DNA from: Bacillus sp. AFS055030
GTDB lineage: Bacteria; Bacillota; Bacilli; Bacillales; Bacillaceae_G
Assembly (NCBI RefSeq): GCF_002574545.1
Contig: NZ_NUGT01000082.1
Location: 1 to 64,000 of the forward strand
DNA: 64,000 nucleotides
Direction: 5' to 3'
Position numbers and translations under genes: made by a program. The notes beneath the pieces were generated by a model. It saw only the letters and a program-made list of their open reading frames with translations. It was not told the DNA's origin and did not search any database. Below are positions 16,020-28,073 of this stretch, piece after piece. Each line of letters opens with the position of its first letter. The first letter of the stretch is position 1.

Positions 16020-16763
16020 TTAGTTGTTATAATCAACTTTCCATAAAAATAGTCCATTAGGCGGTGAAGTCTTGCCAGCTTTGGCTCGGTCACGTGCTAA
16101 TAATGCGTTTTTAACACTTTTTACATCACGCTTTCCTTGCCCCACTTCAATTAATGTTCCAACAATTATTCTCACCATATTATAAAGAAAACCATTTCCT
16201 TCAAGAGCAATGACAATCCCCTGATCAGTTTTATTAATAGTTCCTTTATATATCGTTCGTACTTTGTCCTTTACATCGGTATTTGATGCACAAAAGGAAC
16301 TAAAATCATGAGTACCTAGTAAGCAATCTAATGCTTCTTGCATTTTTATAATATTTAGCTCATGAGGAAAAAAATAATGATGGTTTCTAGAGAAAACATT
16401 TTCGTCTTTTTCATTCCAAATAAAATAACGGTATTCTTTTCGAATAACGTCAAATCTCGAATGAAAATTATCATCGACGATTTCTACACATCTAACATAT
16501 ATATCTTTAGGCAATTGTGCATTTAATGCTTTTTTCCATTGTTCTGGTTGCAGTACATATTCACTATCAAAATGAATTACTTGTCCTACTGCGTGCACTC
16601 CCGTATCTGTCCTTCCAGATGCATGGATTCTTATTGGATTACCTTTGTGCATCTTTGTTAGAACTGTCTCAATACTCGTTTGAACTGTTCTCTGATTAGG
16701 TTGTACTTGGTAGCCATTAAATAATGTGCCATCATATGAAATTATACATTTAATTCGATTCAT
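16020..16763 (-). CDS. truA: tRNA pseudouridine(38-40) synthase TruA
   Basis: Isomerises uridines 38-40 of the tRNA anticodon stem. The 247-aa protein matches B. subtilis length. The catalytic Asp is D53 in GRTDTGVHA, preceded by YDGTLFNGYQ near the N-terminus, and FLYNMVRIIVGTLI is the conserved C-terminal motif. It follows ecfT by 12 bp and precedes rplM, as in other Bacillus genomes. Confidence 0.95.
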   Translation of the reverse strand: MNRIKCIISYDGTLFNGYQVQPNQRTVQTSIETVLTKMHKGNPIRIHASGRTDTGVHAVGQVIHFDSEYVLQPEQWKKALNAQLPKDIYVRCVEIVDDNFHSRFDVIRKEYRYFIWNEKDENVFSRNHHYFFPHELNIIKMQEALDCLLGTHDFSSFCASNTDVKDKVRTIYKGTINKTDQGIVIALEGNGFLYNMVRIIVGTLIEVGQGKRDVKSVKNALLARDRAKAGKTSPPNGLFLWKVDYNN

Positions 16764-16775
16764 AACGTATCTCCA

Positions 16776-17570
16776 TTACTTACGTAAAAACAATAATAAT
16801 AAAAATAATAAAAGTAATACAACTAAGCATGCTGTATCCCGTAAATGCCACTTCATAACACGAAACTTTGTTCTTCCATCTCCGCCTTGATAACCTCTGG
16901 ATTCCATCGCAACTGCTAAGTCCTCAGCTCGTTTAAATGAATGAATAAATAATGGGACAAGTAAAGAAACTAATGCCTTTAACCTGTCTTTTATAGGTCC
17001 TGAAGAGAAATCCACTCCTCGAGACGATTGTGCCTTCATAATCTTTTCGGTCTCTTCCATAAGCGTTGGAATAAATCGTAGTGAAATTGACATCATTAAA
17101 GCCATTTCATGCACAGGTAGGCCAAACCTTTTAAATGGATTAAATAATGACTCAAGCCCATCTGTAATTTCGATTGGATTTGTTGTTAATGTCAGTAAAG
17201 TAGTAATTGAAACTAATAGAAAAAATCTCAAAGATATATAAATACCTTGAATAATTCCTTCTTTATGAATCTCAACCCATCCAAAATGATAAATAAGTGG
17301 TCCCTCTTTATTTGTAAAAACATGTAATAAAAATGTAAACACAGCTAACAACCAGATTGCTCTTAATCCTTTTAAATAATAATTAAGAGGTACTCTTGAT
17401 AGCAATACTGATCCGATTGAAAATAAAAATAAAATACCGTATGTTATAAAATTATTTGCAAAGAAAACGATACAAATAAAAATGAACATTGTTAGAAGTT
17501 TTGCTCTAGCATCTAGACGATGAATAAGTGAATCGATTGGAATATATTTTCCGATAATTAGACTATTCAT
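16776..17570 (-). CDS. ecfT: ECF transporter transmembrane subunit EcfT
   Basis: Membrane coupling subunit of a group II energy-coupling factor transporter, shared by several vitamin-binding S components encoded elsewhere. The 264-aa protein has about five membrane segments. The two coupling-helix motifs that contact the ATPases are visible as AQSSRG and AMESRGYQG. Its start overlaps ecfA2 by 4 bp, consistent with translational coupling. Confidence 0.95.
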   Translation of the reverse strand: MNSLIIGKYIPIDSLIHRLDARAKLLTMFIFICIVFFANNFITYGILFLFSIGSVLLSRVPLNYYLKGLRAIWLLAVFTFLLHVFTNKEGPLIYHFGWVEIHKEGIIQGIYISLRFFLLVSITTLLTLTTNPIEITDGLESLFNPFKRFGLPVHEMALMMSISLRFIPTLMEETEKIMKAQSSRGVDFSSGPIKDRLKALVSLLVPLFIHSFKRAEDLAVAMESRGYQGGDGRTKFRVMKWHLRDTACLVVLLLLFLLLLFLRK

Positions 17571-18433
17571 TTTGTTTCCCCATTATAAAGATTCGCAATG
17601 TAATTAGCGAGTTGTTCGATTGTTAAACTTGTAGCTTTTTCATTAATGCCTAATTTTTTATTTAGCTCTTGGTGAAATTTTAACGAAAGTGGAATTTGTA
17701 ATCCTATTTCCTCTAGTTCCTTTTCATAGGAGAACACTTCTAAAGGACTTCCCTTTAAATACGTGGTCCCTTTTTGGAGCACATGGATCGTATCAGCATA
17801 TCGCGCTGCATCTTCCATACTATGAGTCACCAAAATGATCGTCAGACCCTTTTCTTTATGCATCTGGTAAAACATATCCATTAAAGCCTTTTGACCACTA
17901 GGATCAAGACCAGCAGTAGGTTCATCCAAAACTAAAACTTCTGGTTCCATTGCTAAAACACCTGCAATAGCAACCCTTCTCATTTGACCACCACTTAATT
18001 CAAAAGGTGACTTCATTAAATATTCTTCACTTAAGCCTACTTTTTCAATTAAATCTTTCGCTCTTTTTTTAGCTTCATCTTCAGATACACCAAAATTCAT
18101 TGGACCAAAGCAAATATCTTTCTCTATCGTTTCTTCAAATAATTGCTGCTCAGGAAACTGAAAAACTAATCCTACTTTTTTTCTTAATGACTTCAAATTC
18201 TTGTTTTTCTTATCTGAAAAAAGGGTAATATCATCTATTTTGGCAATGCCCTCTGTTGGTTGTAAGAGGCCATTTAAATGTTGAAGAAAAGTAGATTTAC
18301 CTGAGCCTGTATGACCAATTACAGCATAATATGACCCATCAGGTATCGTAACATCAATATCATAAAGAGCACGATGCTCGAAAGGTGTTTTCGGCTGATA
18401 AGTATAGCCTACTTTTTCAAAAGTAATTTGCAT
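17567..18433 (-). CDS. ecfA2: ECF transporter ATPase EcfA2
   Basis: ABC ATPase of 288 aa that pairs with EcfA1 to power vitamin uptake. Walker A is GHTGSGKST (about 39-47), signature LSGGQMRRVAIAG, Walker B VLVLDEPTAGLDP, and the switch His follows in ILVTHSMED. It overlaps ecfA1 by 25 bp and ecfT by 4 bp, a tightly coupled three-gene module. Confidence 0.95.
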   Translation of the reverse strand: MQITFEKVGYTYQPKTPFEHRALYDIDVTIPDGSYYAVIGHTGSGKSTFLQHLNGLLQPTEGIAKIDDITLFSDKKNKNLKSLRKKVGLVFQFPEQQLFEETIEKDICFGPMNFGVSEDEAKKRAKDLIEKVGLSEEYLMKSPFELSGGQMRRVAIAGVLAMEPEVLVLDEPTAGLDPSGQKALMDMFYQMHKEKGLTIILVTHSMEDAARYADTIHVLQKGTTYLKGSPLEVFSYEKELEEIGLQIPLSLKFHQELNKKLGINEKATSLTIEQLANYIANLYNGETK

Positions 18434-19251
18434 AATTCGCTCACCAAGCTTTCTTGCTCTAGATGGTCTTGTCTCAAAGGTAAACCTTTTTCAATTAATA
18501 AACTAGAAAGGTTATTTGTAAAAGGAGATACTAATCCAAGCGACTCTAAAGAAAATTCTGTTTTTAATAGTTCTTCTGGAGTAACGCTTTGAACTAAATG
18601 ACCATCATGCATAATTAAAATACGGTCTGCATGTATTGCTTCTTCTATATCATGAGTAATTGAAATAACAGTCATATTAATTTCTTTATGTAAATCACGA
18701 ATGGTCTCGATTACTTCTTTTCTACCAAATGGATCTAACATCGATGTAGCCTCATCTAATATTAATATACTTGGTTGAATTGCCAAAGCACCTGCTATTG
18801 CTACTCTTTGTTTTTGACCACCCGAAAGAGAGTGTGGCTCATGAAGTACAAATTCGCTCATATTAACAATGTTTAAAACATCCTCAATTCGACGATCCAT
18901 TTCTTCTTTCTCAATCCCGTGATTTTCTAATCCGAATGCAATATCATCTATTACTGTCGTACCTACAAACTGATTATCTGGATTTTGAAATACCATCGCT
19001 ATTTTCTTTCGGACGTCCCAAATTGTCTGTTCTGATAAGCTAACTTCCTCATCAATCACGATTTGACCATCTTCAGGTAATATTAGCCCATTTAAAAGTT
19101 TAGCCAATGTTGATTTTCCAGAACCATTTCGACCTACAATAGCAACCCATTCATTTTCTTTTATATTAAATGATACAGAATGAACTGCATTTGTTTGTGC
19201 CTGTGGATATTTAAAAGATATGTTATCTACTTTAATACTATCTTTTCTCAT
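18409..19251 (-). CDS. ecfA1: ECF transporter ATPase EcfA1
   Basis: ABC ATPase of 280 aa. Walker A is GRNGSGKST (about 40-48), the Q-loop is in MVFQNPDNQFVG, signature LSGGQKQRVAIAG, Walker B ILILDEATSMLDP and the switch His is in ISITHDIEE. It is first gene of the ecf module and follows the rplQ terminator, so it probably has its own promoter; a weak TTTACT/TATAAA pair lies in the gap. Confidence 0.95.
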   Translation of the reverse strand: MRKDSIKVDNISFKYPQAQTNAVHSVSFNIKENEWVAIVGRNGSGKSTLAKLLNGLILPEDGQIVIDEEVSLSEQTIWDVRKKIAMVFQNPDNQFVGTTVIDDIAFGLENHGIEKEEMDRRIEDVLNIVNMSEFVLHEPHSLSGGQKQRVAIAGALAIQPSILILDEATSMLDPFGRKEVIETIRDLHKEINMTVISITHDIEEAIHADRILIMHDGHLVQSVTPEELLKTEFSLESLGLVSPFTNNLSSLLIEKGLPLRQDHLEQESLVSELCKLLLKK

Positions 19252-19310
19252 TTGTTCACCTATAATTTCTCATTGTTTATAGATATATAATAGTCTAAAA
19301 GTAAACAGAA

Positions 19311-19353
19311 AAAAAGGGCAACGACATGTTTACAAGAAACGTCGAGCCCTTTT
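19311..19353 (-). terminator. terminator of the alpha ribosomal cluster (after rplQ)
   Basis: GGGC-T-CGAC and GTCG-T-GCCC form an interrupted stem around a 15-nt loop, followed by TTTTTTT on the minus strand, just past rplQ. It marks the end of the long S10-spc-alpha transcript. Confidence 0.8.
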
Positions 19354-19364
19354 GTATACGAATA

Positions 19365-19727
19365 TTAAACTAATTCGATAACAACCATTGGTGCTGCGTC
19401 TCCACGACGAGGACCAATTTTTGCGATACGAGTGTATCCACCTTGGCGCTCAGTGTAACGAGGAGCGATGTCAGCAAATAATTTTTGTAAAGCGTCTTGA
19501 CCGTTTTCAGCGTTAGCAACTTCATTACGGATGTAAGCAGCAGCTAGACGACGAGCGTGTAAGTCTCCACGTTTACCTAATGTAATCATTTTTTCAACAA
19601 CTGAACGTAACTCCTTCGCACGAGTTTCAGTAGTTTGAATACGTTCGTTGATAATTAAATCAGTAGCTAAGTCACGTAACATAGCTTTACGTTGTGAACT
19701 TGTACGTCCTAATTTTCTGTATCCCAT
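19365..19727 (-). CDS. rplQ: 50S ribosomal protein L17
   Basis: 120 aa, B. subtilis length. The conserved N-terminus is [25 protein letters not shown] and [12 protein letters not shown] lies near the C-terminus. It is the last gene of the alpha operon, 84 bp after rpoA, and is followed by a strong terminator. GGAGGG lies upstream of the ATG. Confidence 0.97.
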   Translation of the reverse strand: MGYRKLGRTSSQRKAMLRDLATDLIINERIQTTETRAKELRSVVEKMITLGKRGDLHARRLAAAYIRNEVANAENGQDALQKLFADIAPRYTERQGGYTRIAKIGPRRGDAAPMVVIELV

Positions 19728-19811
19728 TTCTAGTTCCCTCCTTTGTAAGTAGTATCAAAATTGGGTCATATAGACATGAAGAGAACGCCTCTCCCTTTAT
19801 CGAAGCTACAA

Positions 19812-20756
19812 TCAGTCTTCTTTACGTAGGCCAAGACCTAACTCTTCTAACTTATGTTTTACTTCTTCTAAAGACTTACGACCTAAGTTACGTACTTTCA
19901 TCATGTCTTCTTCTGTCTTATTCGCAAGCTCTTGTACGGTATTAATACCAGCTCGCTTTAAGCAGTTATATGAACGAACAGAAAGATCAAGTTCTTCAAT
20001 CGTCATTTCAAGGACTTTATCTTTTTGATCTTCTTCTTTTTCGACCATGATTTCTGCATTTTTAGCTTCGTCAGTTAAACCTACAAAAATGTTTAAGTGT
20101 TCAGTTAGAATTTTTGAACCTAGTGCAATTGCATCTTTTGGTCCAATACTTCCGTCAGTCCAAACATCAAGTGTTAACTTATCGAAATTTGAAACCTGTC
20201 CCACACGTGTATTTTCAACTTGGTATGTGACACGAGACACTGGAGTGTAAATCGAGTCGATAGGAATAACACCTATTGCTTGATCCTCTCTCTTGTTACC
20301 ATCTGCAGGGATGTATCCACGTCCACGTCTAGCAGTTAGACGCATACGTAAATGAGCATCTTTAGCAAGAGTTGCAATATGAAGATCTGGATTTAGAACT
20401 TCAACATCGCTATCATGCGTAATATCGGCTGCAGTAATTGGCCCCTCACCGCGTACATCAATTTCTAATGTTTTTTCTTCGTCTGAATAAATTTTCAGAG
20501 CTAGTTTTTTAACATTAAGAATAATTGTTGTAACGTCTTCTACAACACCTTCAACTGTAGAGAACTCATGTAACACGCCATCAATTTGGATAGCTGTTAC
20601 AGCGGCACCAGGAAGTGAGGATAAAAGGATACGACGTAAGGAGTTACCTAGCGTTGTACCATATCCACGCTCAAGTGGTTCAATAACGAATTTACCATAT
20701 TTGGAATCGTCACTGATCTCAACCGTTTCGATTTTCGGCTTTTCGATTTCAATCAT
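19812..20756 (-). CDS. rpoA: DNA-directed RNA polymerase subunit alpha
   Basis: 314 aa, as in B. subtilis. The N-terminal domain (1-230) dimerises and binds beta and beta' ([19 protein letters not shown]). The C-terminal domain (about 245-314) binds UP elements and activators ([26 protein letters not shown]). It lies between rpsK and rplQ. The 166-bp gap upstream carries a hairpin and possible promoter, listed separately. Confidence 0.98.
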   Translation of the reverse strand: MIEIEKPKIETVEISDDSKYGKFVIEPLERGYGTTLGNSLRRILLSSLPGAAVTAIQIDGVLHEFSTVEGVVEDVTTIILNVKKLALKIYSDEEKTLEIDVRGEGPITAADITHDSDVEVLNPDLHIATLAKDAHLRMRLTARRGRGYIPADGNKREDQAIGVIPIDSIYTPVSRVTYQVENTRVGQVSNFDKLTLDVWTDGSIGPKDAIALGSKILTEHLNIFVGLTDEAKNAEIMVEKEEDQKDKVLEMTIEELDLSVRSYNCLKRAGINTVQELANKTEEDMMKVRNLGRKSLEEVKHKLEELGLGLRKED

Positions 20757-20788
20757 TTTTTAAACCCTCCTTCAAAACGTCGAAACCC

Positions 20789-20810
20789 TCGGTTAGACGA
20801 TGCTAACCGA
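20789..20810 (-). promoter_or_regulatory. hairpin in the rpoA leader
   Basis: TCGGTTAG and CTAACCGA form a perfect 8-bp stem 33 bp upstream of rpoA. It is not followed by a T run, so it is not an intrinsic terminator. The gap also contains TATAAT at about 20893 without a good -35 box. It may be a processing or stabilising structure. Confidence 0.4.
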
Positions 20811-20922
20811 AAGTCCCTATTAGGCAGTTCCTAATTGTGCACAACAAGAGATGTCTGTTAATATTTGCCAAACATATATCATAATCCATTATAGACAATT
20901 TTAGAAAATTTATACAGACAAA

Positions 20923-21327
<405 letters not shown>

Positions 21328-21341
21328 TTACTTAAAAAATA

Positions 21342-21707
21342 TTATTTCTTCTTGTTCGCTACTGTACGGCGTGGGCCTTTACGAGTACGAGCATTGTTTT
21401 TAGTGTTTTGACCACGAACAGGTAAGCTACGACGGTGGCGAATACCACGATATGAACCGATTTCGATAAGACGTTTAATGTTTAAAGAAACTTCACGACG
21501 AAGATCCCCTTCAACTTTCAACTTGTCGATTAATTCACGAATTTTACCTAATTCTTCTTCTGTTAAATCACGTACACGAGTGTCTTCTGAAATACCAGCT
21601 TCAGCTAAGATTTTTTCAGAAGTTGCACGACCGATTCCGTATACATAAGTTAAAGAAACAACCACGCGTTTGTCGCGAGGAATATCTACACCAGCAATAC
21701 GAGCCAT
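21342..21707 (-). CDS. rpsM: 30S ribosomal protein S13
   Basis: 121 aa, B. subtilis length, a head protein contacting P-site tRNA and L5. It opens [19 protein letters not shown] and has the family signature [14 protein letters not shown]. The lysine-rich tail ends TVANKKK. It lies between rpmJ and rpsK. Confidence 0.97.
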   Translation of the reverse strand: MARIAGVDIPRDKRVVVSLTYVYGIGRATSEKILAEAGISEDTRVRDLTEEELGKIRELIDKLKVEGDLRREVSLNIKRLIEIGSYRGIRHRRSLPVRGQNTKNNARTRKGPRRTVANKKK

Positions 21708-21728
21708 TCTAGTGCACCTCCTTCTTTA

Positions 21729-22099
<371 letters not shown>

Positions 22100-22326
22100 T
22101 AGGGCATTCTCCTTTCTTCAAATCAGTAGCTTGCTTGTAGGCAAACATACGCTTAGGAACATTAAGCCAAAAGTGCTCTGATATGTTGGAGATTTTTGGC
22201 CTACTAAAGACCTATATTATATCTATCGTTCCAAGCCAAGCTATGTTTAAGCTTTTATAACAGTATCAGTTTTGACGAAACAACAATACGTCATACACAA
22301 GGAACGACGATCTTATCGTTCAATTA
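22100..22326 (-). promoter_or_regulatory. adk-infA gap: possible infA promoter and leader hairpin
   Basis: The 227-bp gap has no gene. A TATAAT (on the minus strand near 22214) lacks a good -35. Downstream, GCCAAAA and TTTTGGC enclose about 22 nt, forming a possible leader stem ahead of infA. An AACGAT-rich imperfect repeat lies just after adk. Confidence 0.4.
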
Positions 22327-22989
<663 letters not shown>

Positions 22990-23026
22990 TCAAAATTAGG
23001 TGAGCAATAGGGAATTATGCATTTCC

Positions 23027-24331
23027 CTATGCTCGATCTTTAATAAAGCCTTTGTAGTTTCTCTTAACAAGCTGACTTTCTAATTGTTTCATTGTTTCAA
23101 GTGCAACGCCGACTACGATTAGTAAACTTGTTCCTCCAATTTGTGCTGAAGGTGGTAAGTTCGCAATTTGACCAAATACAATTGGTAATAAAGCGATGAC
23201 AGCTAAGAAAATTGCTCCTACGAAAGTTAAACGATATAAGACTTTAATGATATATTCTTGAGTGCTCTTACCTGGACGAATACCCGGGATGTAGCCACCT
23301 TGCTTCTGAAGATTTTCAGCCATTTGCTCTGGGTTTGCCTGAACAAAAGTATAAAAATATGTGAAAGCAACGATCAAGATTAAATAAAATGCCATACCCC
23401 ATGGATTGTTATAAGTAAAATGCTTTTCAATCCAATCAGTTACATTGTTATTTGGTAAAAACGATGCAATTGTTGATGGAGTTATTAAAAATGAAACAGC
23501 GAAGATTACCGGAATAACCCCAGCGCCATTTACTTTTAATGGCAAGTGAGTAGTTTGTCCTCCGACATAGCTATTATTACCATTGTTTCGTTTAGCATAT
23601 TGGATTGGAATTTTACGATTAGCTTGTTGGATGTAAATTACAGCTACGATTACTAATAGTAAAACTAAAACCACGATACCAACTTTCACGATGTTTAAAA
23701 ATAGCGCGTCACCAGCATCTTTAAATTGTTGCTGATAGACTTGGCTTACTGTAGTAGGTATAGCAGCAACTATACCTGCAAAGATGATAACTGATATACC
23801 GTTCCCTACACCTTTAGCAGTAATCTGCTCACCTAACCACAATAAGAAAGCTGTTCCAGCTGTTAGTACAATTGCTATATAAAGATAGGTTGACCAACCT
23901 GGATTTTCAATTAACATTCCGCCAGTAATATTATTCATACTGATAGATAATCCAATTGCTTCTACAAAACCAAGAATAATTGTGATGTATCTAGTCAGTT
24001 GAGTCAATTTACGTCGACCAATCTCACCTTGCTTCGACCATTCAGTTAACTTCGGAACAACGTCCATTTGAAGTAACTGAATAATGATTGAAGCAGTAAT
24101 GTAAGGCATTATACCCATTGCAAAAATCGAGAACTGTTTAAGAGCTCCTCCACCAAATGTGTTTAGAATACCAAAGACGCTTGAGCTATCTTGTGATGCT
24201 AAAACATCGGCGTTGACGTTTGGAACAGGTATAAACGTTCCAATACGAAATACAATTAACATTAATAACGTAAAGAATATTTTTTTTCTAATATCTGCAA
24301 TGCGCATAAAGTTGGAGATTGTCCGGAACAT
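23027..24331 (-). CDS. secY: protein translocase subunit SecY
   Basis: Channel-forming subunit of the Sec translocon, 434 aa (B. subtilis 431), with ten membrane segments. The TM2 region with FGGGALKQFSIFAMGIMPYI and the cytoplasmic loop GVIPVIFAVSFL are conserved. It follows rplO with a 1-bp gap, suggesting translational coupling, and precedes adk. secE lies about 26 kb away at 50020. Confidence 0.97.
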   Translation of the reverse strand: MFRTISNFMRIADIRKKIFFTLLMLIVFRIGTFIPVPNVNADVLASQDSSSVFGILNTFGGGALKQFSIFAMGIMPYITASIIIQLLQMDVVPKLTEWSKQGEIGRRKLTQLTRYITIILGFVEAIGLSISMNNITGGMLIENPGWSTYLYIAIVLTAGTAFLLWLGEQITAKGVGNGISVIIFAGIVAAIPTTVSQVYQQQFKDAGDALFLNIVKVGIVVLVLLLVIVAVIYIQQANRKIPIQYAKRNNGNNSYVGGQTTHLPLKVNGAGVIPVIFAVSFLITPSTIASFLPNNNVTDWIEKHFTYNNPWGMAFYLILIVAFTYFYTFVQANPEQMAENLQKQGGYIPGIRPGKSTQEYIIKVLYRLTFVGAIFLAVIALLPIVFGQIANLPPSAQIGGTSLLIVVGVALETMKQLESQLVKRNYKGFIKDRA

Positions 24332-24332
24332 T

Positions 24333-24773
24333 TTAGATCACCTCAGCATTTCCACCAGCTGCTTCGATTGCCTCTACAGCAGAAGATGAGAACTTGTGAG
24401 CTTTAACAGTAAGTTTAACTTCTAACTTACCTTTACCTAAAATCTTAATACCAGCTAATTCTTTACGAACAATACCAGTTTCGATCAGTAACTCAGGAGT
24501 TACTTCAGTTCCGTTTTCGAAGCGATTTAACGTTTCAACATTAACGATTGCGTAATCTTTACGGTTGATGTTAGTGAAACCACGTTTTGGTAAACGACGG
24601 AATAAAGGAGTTTGACCACCTTCAAATCCAAGACGAACACCGCCACCTGAACGAGCGTTTTGTCCTTTATGACCTTTACCTGCAGTTTTACCAGTACCTG
24701 AACCAATACCACGACCGATACGTTTAGATACTTTACGAGAACCTTCTGTAGGTTTTAATTCATGAAGTTTCAT
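24333..24773 (-). CDS. rplO: 50S ribosomal protein L15
   Basis: 146 aa, B. subtilis length. The glycine- and basic-rich N-terminal extension ([19 protein letters not shown]) threads into 23S rRNA, followed by a globular domain with [15 protein letters not shown]. It lies between rpmD and secY with AGGTGCCC upstream. Confidence 0.97.
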   Translation of the reverse strand: MKLHELKPTEGSRKVSKRIGRGIGSGTGKTAGKGHKGQNARSGGGVRLGFEGGQTPLFRRLPKRGFTNINRKDYAIVNVETLNRFENGTEVTPELLIETGIVRKELAGIKILGKGKLEVKLTVKAHKFSSSAVEAIEAAGGNAEVI

Positions 24774-24803
24774 TAGGGCACCTCCTTACTTATTCATGTT
24801 CAA

Positions 24804-24986
24804 TTAAATTTCTTTTACAGATACAAGGTGAGAAACTTTGTTAATCATCCCACGCATTGCAGCGTTGTCTTCTTTAACAACAGTTTGGTTTGTTTTAGTA
24901 ATACCTAAAGCACGAACTGTTGCGATTTGATCTTGTTTGCGACCAATTACACTGCGAGTAAGGGTAATTTCTAACTTTTTAGCCAT
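24804..24986 (-). CDS. rpmD: 50S ribosomal protein L30
   Basis: 60 aa. It opens [28 protein letters not shown], the conserved L30 start, and ends in [10 protein letters not shown]. The short bacterial form lies between rpsE and rplO, with AAGGAGGGATAACG before the ATG. Confidence 0.95.
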   Translation of the reverse strand: MAKKLEITLTRSVIGRKQDQIATVRALGITKTNQTVVKEDNAAMRGMINKVSHLVSVKEI

Positions 24987-25001
24987 CGTTATCCCTCCTT
25001 A

Positions 25002-25502
25002 TTAACCTAGTAATTCTTCTACAGATTTACCACGTAATTTTGCAACTTCATCCGCACGTTTTAAGTTACTTAAACCTTCGATTGTAGCACGTACAATGTT
25101 AACTGGTGTGTTAGAACCAAGAGATTTAGATAAGATATCATGTACCCCAGCAAGTTCTAATACCGCACGAACAGGACCTCCAGCGATAACTCCAGTACCT
25201 TCAGAAGCAGGTTTTAAGAATACTTCACCAGCTCCAAAACGACCAGTAATTTCGTGAGGAATTGTAGTTCCAACGATTGGTACATTAATTAGATTTTTCT
25301 TAGCATCTTCAACAGCTTTACGAATAGCATCAGGTACTTCTTGAGCTTTACCAGTACCGAAACCTACATGACCGTTTTTGTCACCAACAACTACTAATGC
25401 TGCAAAGCGGAAACGACGTCCACCTTTTACAACTTTAGCAACACGGTTGATCGTAACTAAGCGTTCTTCAAGCTCTAATTTATTAGGATCAATGCGACGC
25501 AT
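25002..25502 (-). CDS. rpsE: 30S ribosomal protein S5
   Basis: 166 aa, as in B. subtilis. An N-terminal dsRNA-binding-like domain ([18 protein letters not shown]) is followed by the S5 C-terminal domain ([17 protein letters not shown]). [10 protein letters not shown] lies in the loop where spectinomycin-resistance changes occur and looks wild type. It lies between rplR and rpmD. Confidence 0.97.
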   Translation of the reverse strand: MRRIDPNKLELEERLVTINRVAKVVKGGRRFRFAALVVVGDKNGHVGFGTGKAQEVPDAIRKAVEDAKKNLINVPIVGTTIPHEITGRFGAGEVFLKPASEGTGVIAGGPVRAVLELAGVHDILSKSLGSNTPVNIVRATIEGLSNLKRADEVAKLRGKSVEELLG

Positions 25503-25522
25503 GTGTGTCCCTCCTTCTTTTA

Positions 25523-25885
25523 TTAAAATTGTAAACCAGCTTCACGAGCAGCTTCAGCTAAAGCTTTTACGCGACCATGATATAAGTAACCACCGCGGTC
25601 GAATACAACTTCAGTAACACCTTTTTCAGTAGCACGTTTTGCAACTAAGCTACCAACTAATGTTGCTGCTTCGATATTACCAGTACCATTTAAAGTTAAT
25701 TCTTTATCTAAAGTTGATGCACTTGCTAATGTTACACCATTAACATCATCAATGATTTGAGCATAGATATGGTTGTTTGAACGGTAAACGTTTAAACGTG
25801 GACGTTCTTGAGTACCAGATAATTTAGTACGAACACGAGCATGTCTTTTTTTACGTACTGCATTTTTATCAGCCTTAAAGATCAT
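25523..25885 (-). CDS. rplR: 50S ribosomal protein L18
   Basis: 120 aa, a 5S rRNA-binding protein ([15 protein letters not shown] near the N-terminus, [16 protein letters not shown] near the end). I start at the ATG at 25885, 8 nt after AGGAG, which gives the B. subtilis length. An in-frame GTG at 25894 lies in the ribosome binding site itself. Confidence 0.96.
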   Translation of the reverse strand: MIFKADKNAVRKKRHARVRTKLSGTQERPRLNVYRSNNHIYAQIIDDVNGVTLASASTLDKELTLNGTGNIEAATLVGSLVAKRATEKGVTEVVFDRGGYLYHGRVKALAEAAREAGLQF

Positions 25886-25918
25886 CTTGGTCACTCCTTT
25901 CTCTTATCTAGTTATAGA

Positions 25919-26455
25919 TTACTTCGCAGTTTTACCTTCTTTACGACGAACCATTTCGCCTTCGTAACGGATACCTTTACCTTTGTAAGGTTCTGGTGGA
26001 CGTACTTGACGGATGTAAGCAGCAAGAGCGCCTACACGTTCTTTGTCGATACCTTTAATACTGATTTTAGTATTTGAAGGTACTTCGATTTCAACACCTT
26101 TTTCAGGAGTGATCTCAACAGGGTGAGAATAACCAACAGCTAGAACAAGTTTGTCACCTGTTTTAGTCGCACGGTAACCTACCCCAACTAATTCAAGGTT
26201 ACGAGTATAACCATTAGTTACACCTTCAACCATGTTACCTAAGATAGCACGAGTTGTACCATGAAGAGCACGGTGCTCTTTGTTATCAGTTGGACGTGCA
26301 ACTGTTAATACGTTCTCGTTAACTTCGATTGTCATATCAGGGCTAAAAGTACGAGTTAACTCACCTTTAGGTCCTTTTACTGTAATAGTATTGTTGTTAT
26401 TAGTAAGAGTAACTCCAGCTGGAATTACAAGTTCTTTTTTACCAACACGAGACAT
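25919..26455 (-). CDS. rplF: 50S ribosomal protein L6
   Basis: 178 aa (B. subtilis 179), two repeated L6 domains next to the sarcin-ricin loop. The C-terminal signature is [23 protein letters not shown]. It lies between rpsH and rplR in spc order; GGAGGTGTAGTGA precedes the ATG. Confidence 0.97.
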   Translation of the reverse strand: MSRVGKKELVIPAGVTLTNNNNTITVKGPKGELTRTFSPDMTIEVNENVLTVARPTDNKEHRALHGTTRAILGNMVEGVTNGYTRNLELVGVGYRATKTGDKLVLAVGYSHPVEITPEKGVEIEVPSNTKISIKGIDKERVGALAAYIRQVRPPEPYKGKGIRYEGEMVRRKEGKTAK

Positions 26456-26485
26456 TCACTACACCTCCATTCTCTCTGTGTTTTA

Positions 26486-26884
26486 TTACCAAACGTATGC
26501 TAAGATTTCGCCACCAGTTTTTGCTTGACGAGCTTCTTTATCTGTCATTACACCTTTAGATGTTGAAACAATTGCAACACCTAAACCGTTAAGTACGCGA
26601 GGTACTTCGTCAGCTTTCGCATAAACACGTAAGCCAGGTTTAGAAATTCTTTTTAATCCAGTGATAACACGTTCGTTGTTCACACCATATTTTAAGAAAA
26701 TACGGATGATTCCTTGTTTATCATCTTCAATGTACTCAACGTCACGGATGAAACCTTCACGTTTTAGAATTTCAGCAACTTCTTTCTTTAGGTTAGAACC
26801 TGGGAATTCTAATTTCTCGTGACGTACCATGTTCGCATTACGAATGCGAGTAAGCATATCTGCAATAGGATCTGTCATGACCAT
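26486..26884 (-). CDS. rpsH: 30S ribosomal protein S8
   Basis: 132 aa, a central-domain 16S binder that in E. coli also represses the spc operon. [18 protein letters not shown] opens the protein and [14 protein letters not shown] lies near the end. The start is ATG at 26884 with AAGGAGG upstream. Confidence 0.97.
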   Translation of the reverse strand: MVMTDPIADMLTRIRNANMVRHEKLEFPGSNLKKEVAEILKREGFIRDVEYIEDDKQGIIRIFLKYGVNNERVITGLKRISKPGLRVYAKADEVPRVLNGLGVAIVSTSKGVMTDKEARQAKTGGEILAYVW

Positions 26885-26917
26885 GTTCAGATAACCTCCT
26901 TCCTAATATCTATAGAA

Positions 26918-27121
<204 letters not shown>

Positions 27122-27137
27122 TTAGCGCTGGCTTTCA

Positions 27138-27677
27138 TTATTTTTGAAAAGGCATTCCGAATAATGTTAGCATTTCACGAGCTTCTTCATCAGTATTTGC
27201 AGTAGTTACAATAACGATGTCCATACCACGTACTTTGTTTACTTTATCATAATCGATCTCTGGGAAAATTAATTGTTCTTTAACACCTAAAGTGTAGTTT
27301 CCACGGCCATCGAATGCTTTTTTAGAGATTCCACGGAAGTCACGTACACGAGGTAATGTTACAGAAATTAATTTTTCAAAGAATTCGTACATACGCTCAC
27401 CGCGTAATGTTACTTTCGCACCGATAGGCATTCCTTCACGAAGACGGAATTGAGCGATTGATTTTTTAGCTCTAGTTACAACAGGTTTTTGACCTGCGAT
27501 TAAAGTTAATTCCTCAACAGCAGTATCTAATGCTTTTGAATTTGAAACAGCCTCACCAACACCCATGTTGATGACGATCTTTTCAATTTTTGGCACTTGC
27601 ATAACTGATTTATAGTTAAACTTGCTCATTAGAGCAGGAGTGATTTCATTTTGATATTTCTCGACTAGGCGGTTCAT
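27138..27677 (-). CDS. rplE: 50S ribosomal protein L5
   Basis: 179 aa, B. subtilis length, a 5S rRNA binder and bridge to S13. [16 protein letters not shown] and [21 protein letters not shown] are family signatures. It lies between rplX and rpsN with AAGGAGGTCAACTGA upstream. Confidence 0.97.
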   Translation of the reverse strand: MNRLVEKYQNEITPALMSKFNYKSVMQVPKIEKIVINMGVGEAVSNSKALDTAVEELTLIAGQKPVVTRAKKSIAQFRLREGMPIGAKVTLRGERMYEFFEKLISVTLPRVRDFRGISKKAFDGRGNYTLGVKEQLIFPEIDYDKVNKVRGMDIVIVTTANTDEEAREMLTLFGMPFQK

Positions 27678-27705
27678 TCAGTTGACCTCCTTTCATAAAT
27701 TTCTA

Positions 27706-28017
27706 TTATTTATCAAGTAATTCGCCTGATTTTTTTGCAATACGTACTTTTTTACCATCCACTAATTGGTAACCTACGCGTGTAGGTACTCCAGTTTTTG
27801 GATCTAATGCCATAACATTAGAAACATGGATTGGTGCTTCTTTCTCGATGATGCCACCTTGTGGGTTAGCTTGAGTAGGTTTTGAGTGTTTTTTAATGAT
27901 GTTAACACCTTCAACTAGTACGCGGTTCTTCTTTGGAAAAGCCGCAAGGATAACGCCTTGTTTTCCTTTGTCTTTACCAGAGATAACTTGAACTTTATCA
28001 CCTTTTTTTACATGCAT
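27706..28017 (-). CDS. rplX: 50S ribosomal protein L24
   Basis: 103 aa, an assembly initiator with an N-terminal KOW motif ([20 protein letters not shown]). [19 protein letters not shown] is the conserved second half. It lies between rplN and rplE. Confidence 0.97.
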   Translation of the reverse strand: MHVKKGDKVQVISGKDKGKQGVILAAFPKKNRVLVEGVNIIKKHSKPTQANPQGGIIEKEAPIHVSNVMALDPKTGVPTRVGYQLVDGKKVRIAKKSGELLDK

Positions 28018-28073
28018 CTTCTTCGTGCACCTCCTTAATAAGGCTTTCTGAAGTATTTATTAAAGTACATTAA

